From Hyalella azteca (Eukaryota; Arthropoda; Malacostraca; Amphipoda; Hyalellidae), in contig NW_025947706.1 in the NCBI RefSeq assembly GCF_000764305.2, positions 62,001 through 126,000 on the forward strand: 64,000 nt of DNA, written 5' to 3'. The position numbers were made by a program, and so were the translations under genes. Shown in pieces: positions 46,180 through 58,531 of this stretch (its first letter is position 1; each line of letters opens with the position of its first letter). Under the pieces are notes generated by a model. It made no database searches and was not told the DNA's origin. It saw only the letters and a list, made by a program, of their open reading frames with translations.

Positions 46180-46550
46180 ACGTAATGCGATATAACCTTA
46201 CATAACATAACCTAACCTTACCTCACTTGACCCAACCTAAATTAATCTGATCTAACCTGAACTAACTTTATCTAACGTCCACTACCCATACTTAACCTAG
46301 AGTAACCTAACCTAACCTACCCTAACATATCCTATCATAACTTAACTTACCCTTACATAACCTAACCTATTCTAACCTAACCTATTATAACATTACCAAA
46401 CCTAACCTAACTTTACATAACTTAATCTGATCTTAACTGCTCTAACCTAACCTAACCAAACCTAACCTAACCTAACCTAGCATAACCTTACTCTACCTGA
46501 CTAAACATAACATGTTCTAAACTCACCTAGCATAACCTAACCTATTAAAA
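46180..46550 (-). repeat. interstitial telomere-like (TTAGG)n, degenerate
   Basis: Dense CCTAA repeats on the plus strand with frequent base changes, such as CATAACCTAACCTAACCTA and CCTACCCTAAC. This is the complement of the arthropod telomere motif TTAGG. Its degeneracy and internal position suggest an old interstitial block. A simple AACCT-rich microsatellite is the alternative. Confidence 0.8.
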
Positions 46551-48430
46551 GAATATTCCGTATCCCGATGAACTCCTTTTATTTTCCATTTTAAATATAT
46601 ACCGCATAAGCCATTACCTTTCGCCTTTCGGTTCCATTATCCTTCAAAACATTCATGTAATTCAAAAGTGCTCAACAAAAAAAATTTGTTTTCATCAAAG
46701 AACAAACAATAATACAGATTGCATTCCCAATTTATCCTATGAAAAAAACACGTATTATAATGATATTTCAATAGTTTTCATTAGTATTGGAATCATTCAG
46801 CATTAAAATTAATATAACATTTCAATTTATTACATTAAAAAGTTTAAATTGGAATTTTCACACCAACATGGCATCACCCAAGCCATATTGCGAATATCCA
46901 TTCGATATACTTTCAAACTGATCATCAACCAAACTGGATAAATCTCAAATAAATGAACCACACATCTTAGATTTCCACCCTTGTACTTGAAGGAACCAAA
47001 TTGCTCGAGTTATAGGTAAATGCTAATAAAATATTCCAAGTCCAGAGTCATACATCATAATATAATTTAAAGTCTTGACACCCCCAAAAGCTTTATTTGT
47101 CTCTAAATTAATATAAATTTTGTCATTTCACATATCTTACTACACTATAAACAAACCAAGATCTTGAAGCAAACTGAGTAACGATTTGTAATACTTTTCA
47201 AAACGTTGTCTTACTAAATCTGAAAAATCTATTACAAAATCTAAAACCATGTACACAATATACAACCTAAAATGAAACGATAAACATCAATTTAACACAT
47301 ACATAATAGACAAATTTCTAACTTACATACCGATTACTGACGCTTAAATTTGAATAATTGATTATCGACCCAAATTCATATCTCCCCTGATAAATAATTG
47401 ATTATCTTAATCCCTATAAACATATAAATTAATGTATTCCCTCACAGACTAGGACACGAATTATTCTTCCAAACTTTGACGCGAAATAATTCTGTCCGCA
47501 CTAACAGATTTTCAAAATACTGTAATATTTCGTGCACAGTTTTCTCAATAAAAAGTTTTTCTTTCTGAAAGCACATTCGAATATAAAGATACATCATGAT
47601 AATTGACGTAGATTCATATTTTAAATCTCATGTTATGCCCAACTTTTAGATAAAATCTACATTCCTTATTTTCTAAACAAATTTATCAATTAAAAACTAC
47701 AGTAGATTGACAATCTCCCATTATTTCATTGCATTCCAAATTTATAATGAATCAGAAGTAATCAATAAAACTTGCACTACGGGAAAATGACCATGACCAA
47801 CAGTTCCTACCGCAGGGCATCTACGTTTTCAGCTCATTATCGGACAAAACAAAACGAAAAAACGTTACTGAAAAAAAGGCTTGCACTAACAAAAAACTTA
47901 CGGAAAATGTAATGCCTTAATATTTATAGTACCAACGACCTAAAGCTAAACTAATTACCATTCTTCATATGGACAAAGAGTGAAAAAATGGCGAAAATAA
48001 TCAAGACACGATGACATTCTTTTCAGCCACAAAACAGCAAATTGAACAGAACCACCTGTAAATGAAGCAATATAATTATTACCAACGGCGCCTGTGTGCA
48101 CAAACAATTTCACCCCTTGCATAATTTAATTAAAAATTCCTAAATACAGTTTAATCATGATTTGCAAAACCTACCGCTGAAAGAGCCTTTTACATTCTTC
48201 GATGTTAGAAAATTATTTCTGATATTCAACTTTGACGTTCAAACAACAGTCAACGTTGTCATTGAAAATTAATTGAAAATTATTCATGCAGCTTCACTTA
48301 CCGCAAAAGATTAAAATAGCTTAATAAACATAATATCTTCTTGAACATGACACGCCTTACAACTTTTATCTATTATACAAAAAGGAATTGAATATTACAA
48401 TAGAATTTACAGAAGATACATTATTTTATT
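46551..48430. other. no gene recognised
   Basis: Very AT-rich with no supported frame or repeat. Confidence 0.45.
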
Positions 48431-48436
48431 TTTTAG

Positions 48437-48797
48437 CACGTTGACTCCAATTGCATCATCTTGTACTTTTATTTCATTTTTTGTTCTGTTTTTAAACAGG
48501 GTTACCAGACGGTCATTTCTTTCAGACAAATTCCGTGATTTAGATTTTCTCAATTGCATTGGCCGGCTAAAATTTATGATAGGGGTACTTCCTAAATAAA
48601 TTTTAACTACCGCAAAAAAATGAAGGGAATTTTTATACCGGAACCAACAAATAAACTAGTATATATTGAGTTATCGGCCTTTTTGGCCTTTTTTCTTTTT
48701 GGATTTGGCCGTATTTTAGGCAACCTTAATTATGTACCACTACATCCTGGAGAAATACATTTTGTGGTACGCATATGTACCACTTCGGAGTCAACTT
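48437..48797 (+). mobile_element. TTAA-type MITE, copy 1
   Basis: Collinear with 51942-52297 over its whole length (shared GGGTTGCCAGACGGTCAT-like, ATTGGCCGGCTAAAATTTAT and GTGGTACGCATATGTACCA segments). The ends CACGTTGACTCC and GGAGTCAACTT are inverted. The TTAA flanks are no longer visible. The 62-codon frame inside is not a gene. Confidence 0.8.
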
Positions 48798-50095
48798 GCA
48801 AAATATGAGCAAATTTTGAACTAACTCACCGGTTACTCCCATATATTCATTATAAATAGAAGTCTTTCATCATATTTCATCAAACAAAATTATATGATCA
48901 ATAATAAATGAAAATTTAAACAAATTCATATGAAATATGCTACCAACATTATTTGAACACAAACACGTGAGCCAACAGCAATGACAATTAAAAAGCAAAC
49001 TTCACACTTCGACACGACAAACAAACCATCCGCGATAGCCACAACAAAAGTAACACACCACTTGCTATTACATTAAAGTAAATAAATTTGTAATCGAATA
49101 GTTCTAAAGATAAATAAAAGTTCTAAGAAATAAATATAATTGAATAGGAACTTTCTACCATGTTCAATCTAACTTCAATGCTATTATAGTCAATAGTCAA
49201 TTGAAATTAAAAAATATTGCCCATAGAATGAGAAGTAAAATGCTCATAAGAATATTCGATAATAATTTTCATTAAATAATCAAATATGATGTTTCTCCAA
49301 ATACCAAGTCCACTCTAAATACATTTTCTACTGTTACCACGTCCCATCATATCTCATGGTCCTGCCGAGTTAGCAACATTTCTTGTACGATTTCATCTAA
49401 TAGTGTGTCGATTCGCAACTTAGGTGTGTAGAATTCAAATTTTGTGTGAATTATTGAATTTCAGTGTAATTCTGATAGGACAAGGTGAGTATTAAGATAT
49501 AAATATATCTATATGTGTGTTCTTTATTGAACATTTTAACATGTACTAAATTAAAGAAAGAATATTTGTCTATTTGTTGTAATCTCAGAGCGACAACGCC
49601 ATTTAACTAACATTTGATAAAATATCGCCACTTTTTAATAGCGTCTGATATTATTAAATAAAAGTATTTCATATAGCCATGAATTGACTACTGTAATGTA
49701 TACTAGAAAATAATCTATATTGAATAACTAATTACAGTTAGGTATTCTTACTAATTAGGCCTATACATTATTAAAACTATCGAACCACGCTATTCTCTGA
49801 GACAGAGCCAACCACCAATGGCCATGCCTCAACCACCAATCAGAAGACGCATCTAAATTAAGCGAATCTCCCACAACAAGGAGTAGCACCCGAATCTGAG
49901 AACCTCTAGTATTTACATAGGTAGCGTCATCACGAATTGTCTATCAAATATTAATTTGGATGGCAACAATGCTTCTACAAAAGTTTAAAATAGTTAGCGC
50001 ATGACGGACTAGCCTTTTATATCTTTGTGATATTTAAACATTGCTTATGTATTATCGTAATTGCACGAGCCGATATTGCTGTTTAAATGGAGCAC
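48798..50095. other. no gene; one strong splice donor
   Basis: AT-rich. ATTTCAG|TGTAATTCTGATAGGACAAG|GTGAGT around 49464-49490 has the form of a tiny exon between a 3' and a 5' splice site, but has no partner. Confidence 0.3.
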
Positions 50096-50098
50096 ATG

Positions 50099-50687
50099 CC
50101 TGTAAGACATGGCTGTAAGACGTAGCTGTAAGACGTGGCTGTAAGACGCGGCTGTAAGACGCGGCTGTAAGACGTAGCTGTAAGACGTGGCTGTAAGACG
50201 TGGCTGTAAGACGTGGCTGTAAGACGTGGCTGTAAGACGTGGCTGTAAGACGTGGCTGTAAGACGTGGCTGTAAGACGTGGCTGTAAGACGTGGCTGTAA
50301 GACGTGGATGTAAGACGTGGATGTAAGACGTGGATGTAAGACGTGGATGTAAGACGTGGATGTAAGACGTGGATGTAAGACGTGGCTGTATGACGTGACT
50401 GTATGACGTGGCTGTAAGACGTGGCTGTATGACGTGACTGTATGACGTGGCTGTATGACGTGGCTGTATGACGTGACTGTATGACGTGGCTGTAAGACGT
50501 GGATGTAAGACGTGGATGTAAGACGTGAATGTTAGACGTGGATGTAAGACGTGGATGTAAGACGTGGCTGTAAGACGTGGATGTAAGACGTGGATGTAAG
50601 ACTTGGCTGTATGACGTGGCTGTATGACGTGCTATAAGACATGGCCCTCAGACGTGGTTGTAAGACGTGGATGTAAGACGTGGCTAG
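50099..50687. repeat. 13-bp minisatellite, about 45 units
   Basis: Unit CTGTAAGACGTGG repeats without a gap. Variants occur in blocks: ATGTAAGACGTGG runs at about 50305-50385 and again after 50500; CTGTATGACGTGA/G runs at about 50385-50485 and near 50610. The blocks indicate local duplication of sub-arrays. At 13 bp, the unit shifts frame each time and does not encode a stable peptide repeat. Confidence 0.98.
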
Positions 50688-51193
50688 TATACACATTTCT
50701 ATGTCGGGCTAGTTCATACATTCTAACAAAATAATTAAGTTGAAACTTATCTATTGAATTTAAATATCTTATTATACATATTTAATATATATATATATAT
50801 TGGTGTATTTAGGCAGAAGCTTTTCTCTTATGCAAGTTTGATTGAAGACCAGAGCATGCTTTTTATTAACAATTTTCTTGTTCGTCTTTTCAATGAGTCG
50901 AACCAAATTTCTTGCTGGCGTCGGGAGATCGAAAAGCAGGTTTCCGAATGACATTTTAATAGATAGCAACGTTTCGAAAATACAATTTTCATTATCAAGC
51001 TGGAGATGGTTTTACAACATTTGAAATTGAATTTGAAATGACTGAAGTACATATGAATGGTATAGTGGATACAATAAAATAAATAATGTGGATACAACAA
51101 AATATAAACTTAAAATTACTCTGAAAATAATTTCAGCGTCCGGACGAATCCAGTAGTTTGGAGGTTGATAGCCGGAGACTCGCTCTTGATAAT
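50688..51193. other. no gene; (AT)n run
   Basis: Contains an (AT)n run at about 50787-50802. Overlapping short frames on both strands are without motifs. Confidence 0.4.
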
Positions 51194-51231
51194 CTGTCTC
51201 TTATACACATCTAGATGTGTATAAGAGACAG
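51194..51231. other. duplicated Tn5 mosaic end (mate-pair junction adapter)
   Basis: A perfect 38-bp palindrome of the 19-bp Tn5 mosaic end: CTGTCTCTTATACACATCT followed by its complement AGATGTGTATAAGAGACAG. This is exactly the circularisation junction made in Nextera-type mate-pair libraries. It is almost certainly library sequence left in the assembly, not genomic DNA. Confidence 0.97.
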
Positions 51232-51937
51232 TATATATATGGCAAAATTTTGTATACGTTTGTTTGTTTTATGATATATTGTAAAATTTTATATAGTAAT
51301 TGATATCTCAATGTTCCTTACAACAGATTCTTTAAGCGACGCCTTTTATGATCTTCATTCATAGACGAGCTGTGTGACCTGCTGTGTCACCTGACTAACG
51401 TATTGCCTATACCATTTTCTTTTTTTAATAATTTCATAACAACTTTGACTACATTTATAAATTAAATTCAATTTATCAACTGACAATAACCCACGTTATT
51501 TTCATAATTATTGTCAAAAATTATCGAGACATGACAAATATCTTTGCATATTAATATGACTAAAAAGTCCATAATTATTCGTATATCTTAAATTGAATAC
51601 ATGGTAATTATCAATAAAAGGTATCTGTACCTTCGTTTTCAGCGTGCATTATAACTTATATGTAATCGTGTCTTGTGTCGTGTCACTAATCATAATAATA
51701 ACCATGTTGTCCCTAAACTTTCATTTCTTGTTCTACTAACTCATTTGCCTTGCGTTCATAATTTCTAATCCTTCATAATTTCAGAAACAAATATACATAT
51801 CTACAATAAGGCCATTAACCTTTAGGAATCTGAATTTATTCGTAACAAATTAACCAACATGCTAAATATCTCCTGTCTTGCTTCCACCACATGCTATAAC
51901 ATTTGCAATAGAATCAACAAAAAAGCAAATACGTGTA
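51232..51937. other. no gene recognised
   Basis: AT-rich. Its linkage to sequence before 51194 is doubtful because of the adapter. Confidence 0.4.
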
Positions 51938-52301
51938 TTAACACGTTGACTACGATTGCTTCATCTTGTACTATTATTTCATTTTTTTGTACCTTTTTTA
52001 AGCAGGGTTGCCAGACGGTCATTTTTTCCGGACAAATTCCGTGATTTAGTTTTTCTCAATAGCATTGGCCGGCTAAAATTTATGACAGGGGTACTTCCTA
52101 ATTAAATTTTAAATACTGCAAACAGAATATAAATGGAATTTTTATAGCGGAACCTACAAAAAAACTAGTATACATTGAATTATTTGCCTTTTTTGTTCTC
52201 TGATTTGGCCGATTTTAGGCAACCTGAATTATGTACCACTACCTCCTGGAGAAATACATTTCGTGGTACGCATATGTACCAATACGTAGTCAACGTTTTA
52301 A
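51938..52301 (+). mobile_element. TTAA-type MITE, copy 2
   Basis: The element spans 51942-52297 with 13-bp inverted ends (CACGTTGACTACG and, complemented, AACGTTGACTACG with one end mismatch). It is flanked by TTAA at 51938-51941 and 52298-52301. It is 356 bp and non-coding. TTAA points to piggyBac-like or Kolobok-like mobilisation. A second, more decayed copy lies at 48437. Confidence 0.87.
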
Positions 52302-53060
52302 GCTTAGCATATGACTGTATTGCGAACTAAACGCAAGTCTAGTTCAAACGAAACTGTCTACAATTTCATTCCCATTGCTCACATTCTCACAAGTGTCGAA
52401 TACACTTACTCAGGAATCGGACTGCATTCAAAATGGGCATTTATTTTTATCTGGTTATGACCTTTATTTAATTTGAATAAACTCTTACATATATACGCTT
52501 AACAATCATACTTAATTTAATATTTGATTATCCCCTCCTATATAACAGATGATACTGCAGTATCTCAATGCTCAAGTATACACGAAGGCATATGCTGTCC
52601 CCTTCCTGCCAAGAGTAATTAAAGCAAACAAATTTGACCACAATCCTTGACGACACTAACTGCCCTGCGGCCCAATACAGGCTGCTAGCGATCATTCTGT
52701 CTGTGAAGGGACTCAAAAATGAGGCTGGCAGAAAGTTAAGAATTGGCAGCAAAGAGCTACCCAATTATCATCGGCTTGTGTTATGCCGGTACGCCATTCA
52801 ATAATATTATTTTCTCACTTAAAAGCATTGTTTGATCGCTTTCTCGATTTTTCAAACTATCCTCGATTTTTCAAATCACCCATATCTTCCCTTTCGACAT
52901 GTTTAAACAGCATAATTAGGTAATTTAATCAGTTTTACTCAACTTCCGTCTAAAAACCGCCTGTTATCCTGTAAAATACAAACGTAATTTGTTTCAATGA
53001 CTCATTTAATATGGATGTGTTTGTCACAATAATTTTCTCAAATATTTTAATGTAACATTA
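52302..53060. other. no gene recognised; upstream of hypothetical gene
   Basis: AT-rich. A minus-strand frame at 52528-52764 has no motif. The last 100 bases may hold the promoter of the gene starting at 53067; no clear TATA box or initiator was identified. Confidence 0.35.
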
Positions 53061-53066
53061 AAAATT

Positions 53067-54389
53067 ATGGCATACCAAAATGCCAAGAAATGCAAGCCAT
53101 TTCTTTGCAAAAAAATACAAGCCATCCTCATTCAACTACTCATGTGCTTAGTCTCTTGGATAATAATTAACCTCTATATAAATTACTTCTGCACATATTT
53201 AAATGAGCATCATTTTTATTATCTAAAAATCTTCCAATTTATCCACACAGAGAAATTACAGAAGGCAAGCAATTCTACGTACTCGCACGTACACCGCTTC
53301 AGTCTACTGAGTTATTCCTAGGCCTAAAATACACGAACGTGATAGGTCAAACTGTTGCGTTTTACGAACCCTATACCATAGCCAGGAAATGATTCATGGA
53401 GTTCCACTCTTGCGGTACAACCACCCATTTATAGCAGCAACTGTGCAACTAACCAATTATTGGGCGGATGCCATATTTCCCGCTTCGACTAAAGAATCAG
53501 AAATAGTTTCCACTTTTTGTTTCATCACGAACGACGTTTCTTTCGGAAGCATAGTCCCAACTGACTATTGCCAGCACGGTTTTTGCAACGGAACTCACGG
53601 CTGTGAGAGACTTTGCCCTGGCGTTCCAACAGCCTCAAGTCCGAGTAATGGACTTGGAATCAAAATTCAAATTTCTTCTGCGAAATATGACTTAAGCCGT
53701 ATAAGTCATCAAAGCAAAATATTTACAAAACTATTCACAGACGAAGAAATATTATCTGTGAGTAAAATACTAGTAAAATAATTAAATGCGAGCATTTGAA
53801 ACAACTTACAGTAATGCGCTAACCTACCCAATCCCAGAATTAAATACTTGATACTGAATTTTCTTGTATGATATAAATTAAAATATAAATAAAGTCAATC
53901 CTTATATCACTTCATCTGAATAAATTATCTATTTAAAATTGTCTTCTTTTCTCCCTACAGGAAAACTGCCCATGGCAAGATTTTGAAAACCACATACGTA
54001 CCACCCTGGAGGATCATTACCACAAGACTGAATGGGACCTTGCAGGGTGTTACAAACAGGCGTGCCAGAACTCTCCCAAATCAATTCACCTGTGCTGCTT
54101 CTATCCGAAGATACAAATAGATGCACCGAAATTCCGCAATCAACCTCAACAACAAGAAATAGATGTACAACCATCTCCCACGATTCGACCAGAGCCAAGA
54201 ATGATTGGTGATCAGCAAACAAATGGTAATCCATCCCAAAGATTAAGAGACCGCCAACAACGACCCGAAAGGGGACAGGGATCACGCCAAAAGAGAAGTG
54301 ATACACCGTCATCTCCTACCAGACACCGCTCCCCACAACCACAAGCGCCACTTGAAGGAGAAGAAGAGTATGAAGGAGAAGAAGAGTAA
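53067..54389 (+). CDS. hypothetical spliced membrane-anchored protein (candidate host gene)
   Basis: The ATG at 53067 (context AAATTATGG) begins a Lys/Cys-rich start followed by a hydrophobic segment (ILIQLLMCLVSWIIINLYI), as in a type II membrane anchor. At about 53311-53321 the frame changes, by indel, error or unrecognised intron. The following frame is open to 53758, with a Cys-rich motif DYCQHGFCNGTHGCERLCPG. There, TTATCT|GTGAGT is a strong donor. The intron (53759-53960) ends CTCCCTACAG, and the last exon joins in phase 0: ENCPWQDFENHIRTTLEDHY, more cysteines, then a Gln/Arg/Pro-rich tail ending EEEYEGEEE and a stop at 54389. AATAAA follows near 54695. Family not recognised. Transmembrane plus paired cysteines suggest a secretory-pathway protein. 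Confidence 0.5.
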
Positions 54390-55690
54390 GGCCACAAAAT
54401 AGAAAAAGTCACCCTCCGCTCCTGATAGATACCATTATCAAAATACACGATTGCGTCCCATAACAAGCCCGTCCGTGGCAGTGAAGCGCTGCTGGAAGTT
54501 TAAAACAATGCCTACTTCAACGACTGAAACTGCCACCATAGACCGCATCAGCTGATCGCTGCTTCAGCTTGTGCACGCCTGCTAATCTTGACAGCGTTGA
54601 AAGACTTGTCCCAAGTTACATAGTCTACATAGAGTGAAAAATATGTACGTATAATATACGTACAGTTCTTCAAAATCTGTCGAATTATTAATGAATAATA
54701 AAAATGTTTCTTGACAAAGCACGAATATGATAAATTTCCTTGCAGTTTCTAAAATTGATAAATGTGTCAAAGTTAGGAATAACTCTGTCAGAACGCTGGT
54801 TCTGTCTCTATCGGATCTAGAGGATCTGGAAATCGATTGAAGAACCTGAGGGGTTTGGGTTCGTTTATCATTGTCGGAATAACATAATAAATATTCATTG
54901 GCCAGGGAAGGATAATGACAAGACGTGTAACTAAGCGTAAGTATTGAAGATAGGTTCACGGGATACACTAGATAGAAGTTACAGGATCAAAGCACAGTAA
55001 GTGCAGTAATTTTGGAGATGAAGTGTAACGACACTGCGTGTTGGTTGCGAATGCCGGAGTCTAAAGGCCCGTTTACACTAGTGGCGACGACATGCGCTCT
55101 GAGTCGTTTGCTGCAGTGCCTCACCGCGCACAACCGTTCACACTACTTTTGTACTAGGTAGTTTGAGACGGCGCGCTTTGAACACCAGTTGCCACCTAGA
55201 CGTCAATGAGGATGGATGTAACCGAATTTGAGCTGTGGGCCATTGTTCTCGGGTGTGCTACCGGTCCATCATTCTTCGCACTATGCCAGTTGTAAACGAG
55301 AATTTAGCATAGGCATCATAATTAGAGAACTAGCACGTTCAAAAAGATACAGTTTATAAAAATATAGTCTATTCTTAAATAAAAAGTTCCAATATTCGTA
55401 CCGATATTATATCATCCTTTGAAATCGCTAAACGGTAATGCATAAATTGTCAGGAGTTGCTACAATCACATAAACTAAACACGTCACGTAAAAATAACTA
55501 ACATCATTTGCATTTCGATTTTTGTACTCCTTTGACCGAACACTCCCATAGGCATTCGTGTTCTCTATAAAGATTAATTAGGCGCTCTACTAGAGAGCGA
55601 CTACAAACGAGAGTGGTGTTAGTCAACATTTGGTGTGCCGGACCAGCGTACACAATCAACCTTACTAGACCACAGACAGCTATTTACTAA
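54390..55690. other. no gene recognised
   Basis: Mostly unique. GGCCCGTTTACACTAGTGGCGAC at 55066 and the GC-rich stretch after it resemble a MITE end, but no partner end was established. Confidence 0.35.
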
Positions 55691-55815
55691 CTAAGAATGT
55701 AAAAGCAAAGAATAGTCCACAAAAATTCATATCTTTATAGAAAACGTTTCGGAGACCAGCTCCATCGTCAGTTCGTAGAATCTAGAATCACAAATCAGAA
55801 GTCACAAATTAATAC
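55690..55815 (-). mobile_element. Penelope-like element terminal fragment
   Basis: The complement aligns with 29190-29305 (GTGATTCTAGA before the core; ATATGAATTTTTGTGGA and TTCTTTGCTTTTA after it). It contains the hammerhead-like core at 55738-55775. Confidence 0.8.
55738..55775 (-). ncRNA. hammerhead-ribozyme-like motif
   Basis: On the minus strand: GAA, CTGACGA, T, GGAG, CTGGT, CTCC, GAAA, CGTT, TTC. All core boxes and both halves of stem II are kept. The loop differs by one base from the other two copies, which is what a selected helix with a free loop would show. Confidence 0.62.
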
Positions 55816-56800
55816 ATTGAAACCATAGAACGAATTGAACGTCTCTGCCTCATCACGTCTCTGCCTCATCATCGATACTCCAGCCCCTTCAGCCGCAACC
55901 GACGATTAGAAGTTATTAATGTTAGAAGACGGACAAGCTGCTCAGGACAACCTGCATTACCCGCTGCAATTGCAGCTCTGGCGATCAAGGCGCAGCCGCA
56001 GTACACGAGCGCCGACCACGCTTCCCCACTCGGGAGTACAGTCGGAGGCGGCGGTTGCAGGTATAGCGATGATTACTCAGAACAGACGTTAATTGTACAC
56101 AGATGTTAATTGTATTCGTACAGTCATCGGAAGAAGTGAAGGATGAATTTTATTACGTAATATTAGAAAAATTTTACTAAATCCTATATGGAACAGAATA
56201 GGACCGAAATTGTTTAGAGTTTTCTCTGCAAGATGCATTCTATGAATGATTTATTTATCATTTGCCTTAAAACAGCGTTCGATAGGAGGTCTACATTATT
56301 GAACAATTTTAGTTGAAAATCTAGGGGCCATATTGACGGACTAAGCCATATTTTGGGCGATATGCAAAGTTTTGCATATATGTTACGCTAGCAGGAAGAT
56401 AGGATGTACATGGCGCTATATTCCCCAGTGCGCCCCTAGCGGCTGTTCGAAGAAGTTACGGCAATCGCACGTTCTTGTTAAGGTCGGCGAAAAGAAAATC
56501 CTTTAGGATTTCATTGAGGTTTATCTTGGTCTGCCAGCTTTGAGGGGGTGTTATATACTAAGATTGCACTAACTGTTCAAAAATAGGGTGGCAGGACTAT
56601 GTACTGATCGAAAATAACTCAGTTCACCGAGTCATTTTTTTCTTTCTCTATATGGCTCGTAGACGCAAGGTACCGCGTGCAAACCAAAATATTGCCCAAT
56701 AATATTGAGCATTCATGTGAATGTTATCAATATATGGTACAATAATACACGGCCGCTTGTCTAGACAACCGTTTTCTTACTCAGTCCCACTTATTAGTTT
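55816..56800. other. no gene recognised
   Basis: A GC-rich stretch (55870-56060) in AT-rich sequence. No motif or frame is supported. Confidence 0.4.
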
Positions 56801-57425
56801 CAATCCATCGTTGCCAACTGGTATATTTCCATACCAGATTTCACAAATTGGTATTTTCACAAGATGTCTGGTATGAATATTTTAGTACTGGTATATTTAC
56901 CTAAATCTGGTATTTTTCTAGCTTAATGCAAATTAACTGCATTAAGTTCCACCTCTTGAATTTTGAACTTCCCCCAGCATAGGCGTGGATTGTATTGATT
57001 ATTACCTTTAGAGCGGCGCGACTATAGCTTTCCCACCATATTTGCAATCGCGAGATTACCGCTTGATGAAAAACTCCAATCTAATTGTTAACATTCAACA
57101 CGAGTGCTTAGTGCAGTAAGTGCAAGAGAGTGATGATTCTTGATTGATTACTGATCACTGCAGTGCTGCTAGCGCTAGGTTTATAAACACAGATCTAGGT
57201 TTCTGATCTTCCAGCTAGGTTTCTAATTTACAAACTGATCTGAATCAAAGTTTTTCGAGAATCATGCACTGAAAGCAAAAGTCAATCAATAATTATTGCC
57301 AAAAAGTGGAAATACTACTTGTTATAATTTCTAATACATGTTCGTACAAGTTCGTACAGTTCGCGTATGTGTCGGTAAAAAATTAAGTCGAGGCCGTTCA
57401 GTTCACTACCCAGTCGAGAGAGCAT

Positions 57426-58531
57426 GTGATTTCAGTTGTATTGGAGCAGTGGGATGCTTTGTATCTTTACTTTGAGTTGCGGGCAAAAACTAATAAATTT
57501 TATGGAGCTCGTAAAATTTGTGATTTACTAATTAACCGCGACTCGAAACATATGCTTAGTTTTGTTCAATATGTTCTGAAGAAAGTTAATGCACTCAACT
57601 TTGAATTTCAATCTGAAAATTTTAGGTTGCATGTCCTTCACTCGATGGTATCTGCTGAATATAAAAATATATTAAGCTTTTTTATTAGGGAAGAATACTT
57701 GACAAAATCAAAACTCTATGATGTAGATCCAAGCTATTGCAAACTAATCAAACCTCGTGAAGATATATTTCTTAGTGGTAGAACAATGGCAGTGTTAATT
57801 GGAGCAAGAGCCCCTGACTAATGATGACATTATCTGAAAATTCAGAAAAGACTGTTGAACTTCTTGGTATCATTGTGTGTACAAATCAAACACAGATTTT
57901 CATTTGATAGAAGCATTATTGCAGAACTTAACATTTATTTTAAACCCACAAGCTTTGTCTGCAATTATTCACCTTTTTCCGTTGCAACATTAGCGGCACA
58001 GTTCAAAAACCTGGAGCCTGAATTAAATGAACTTGACGATGAATACCGAAGCTTCAAAGTAACCAAGGACTTACACCTCACAGAGAACAGCAGAACTGTC
58101 AGCATTCCGGAATTTCGGCATAGCCTTATAGATCCGAAAAAAGTCTTGGCCAACTCAAATTAAAAATTTTATCAAAATTTATTACAAATTTGACAGTTCT
58201 GCCGCATTCGCCAGCCTTCGTCGAGAGAATTTTCTCTCACGTTAATAGCATGAGACTTCAAAAAAAAAAAAAAAACTCTCTGAAAGCCACAACTACCCGA
58301 GGACGAATTCTTGCTAAACATGTGACGAAACGTGGTCAGTCTTGCAACATAGAAGCCAGATGGAAAACTGCTACGAGAAATTATATAGAGCCATTTACAG
58401 GATATATGAAAGTAGATTATTGGATGCAAGACATGCAGATAAAGCTGTTGTTTACGAGGGTGATGAGGATGAATGATAATTGTAATATGTTAAATATCTG
58501 TCTAAAAAATTTGAAATATGTTATATTTTGA
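57426..58531 (+). pseudogene. hAT transposase, frameshifted
   Basis: Three frames in order: 57426-57821 (LEQWDALYLYFELRA, FVQYVLKKVNALNFEFQSE), 57855-58163 (FLVSLCVQIKHRFSFD, LEPELNELDDEYRSFKVT), 58190-58531 (LPHSPAFVERIFSHVNSM, LKATTTRGRILAKH). The last holds the hAT C-terminal dimerisation motif (usual form LPHSxAxVERxFSxVNxxK). A run of 15-16 A residues at 58260 follows that motif. The N-terminal zinc finger and the first catalytic aspartate are not visible, so the copy is 5' incomplete as well as shifted. Confidence 0.85.

Noticed and set aside
50099..50687. CRISPR-like array
   Set aside because: The 13-bp units are contiguous with no unique spacers, and the genome is eukaryotic.
53311..53758. 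Viral structural or entry protein because of a Cys-rich motif and N-terminal anchor
   Set aside because: No family-specific motif could be identified; the resemblance was only general cysteine spacing.
53929..54466. Minus-strand frames of 127 and 84 codons
   Set aside because: They are shadows of the last exon of the plus-strand candidate gene.
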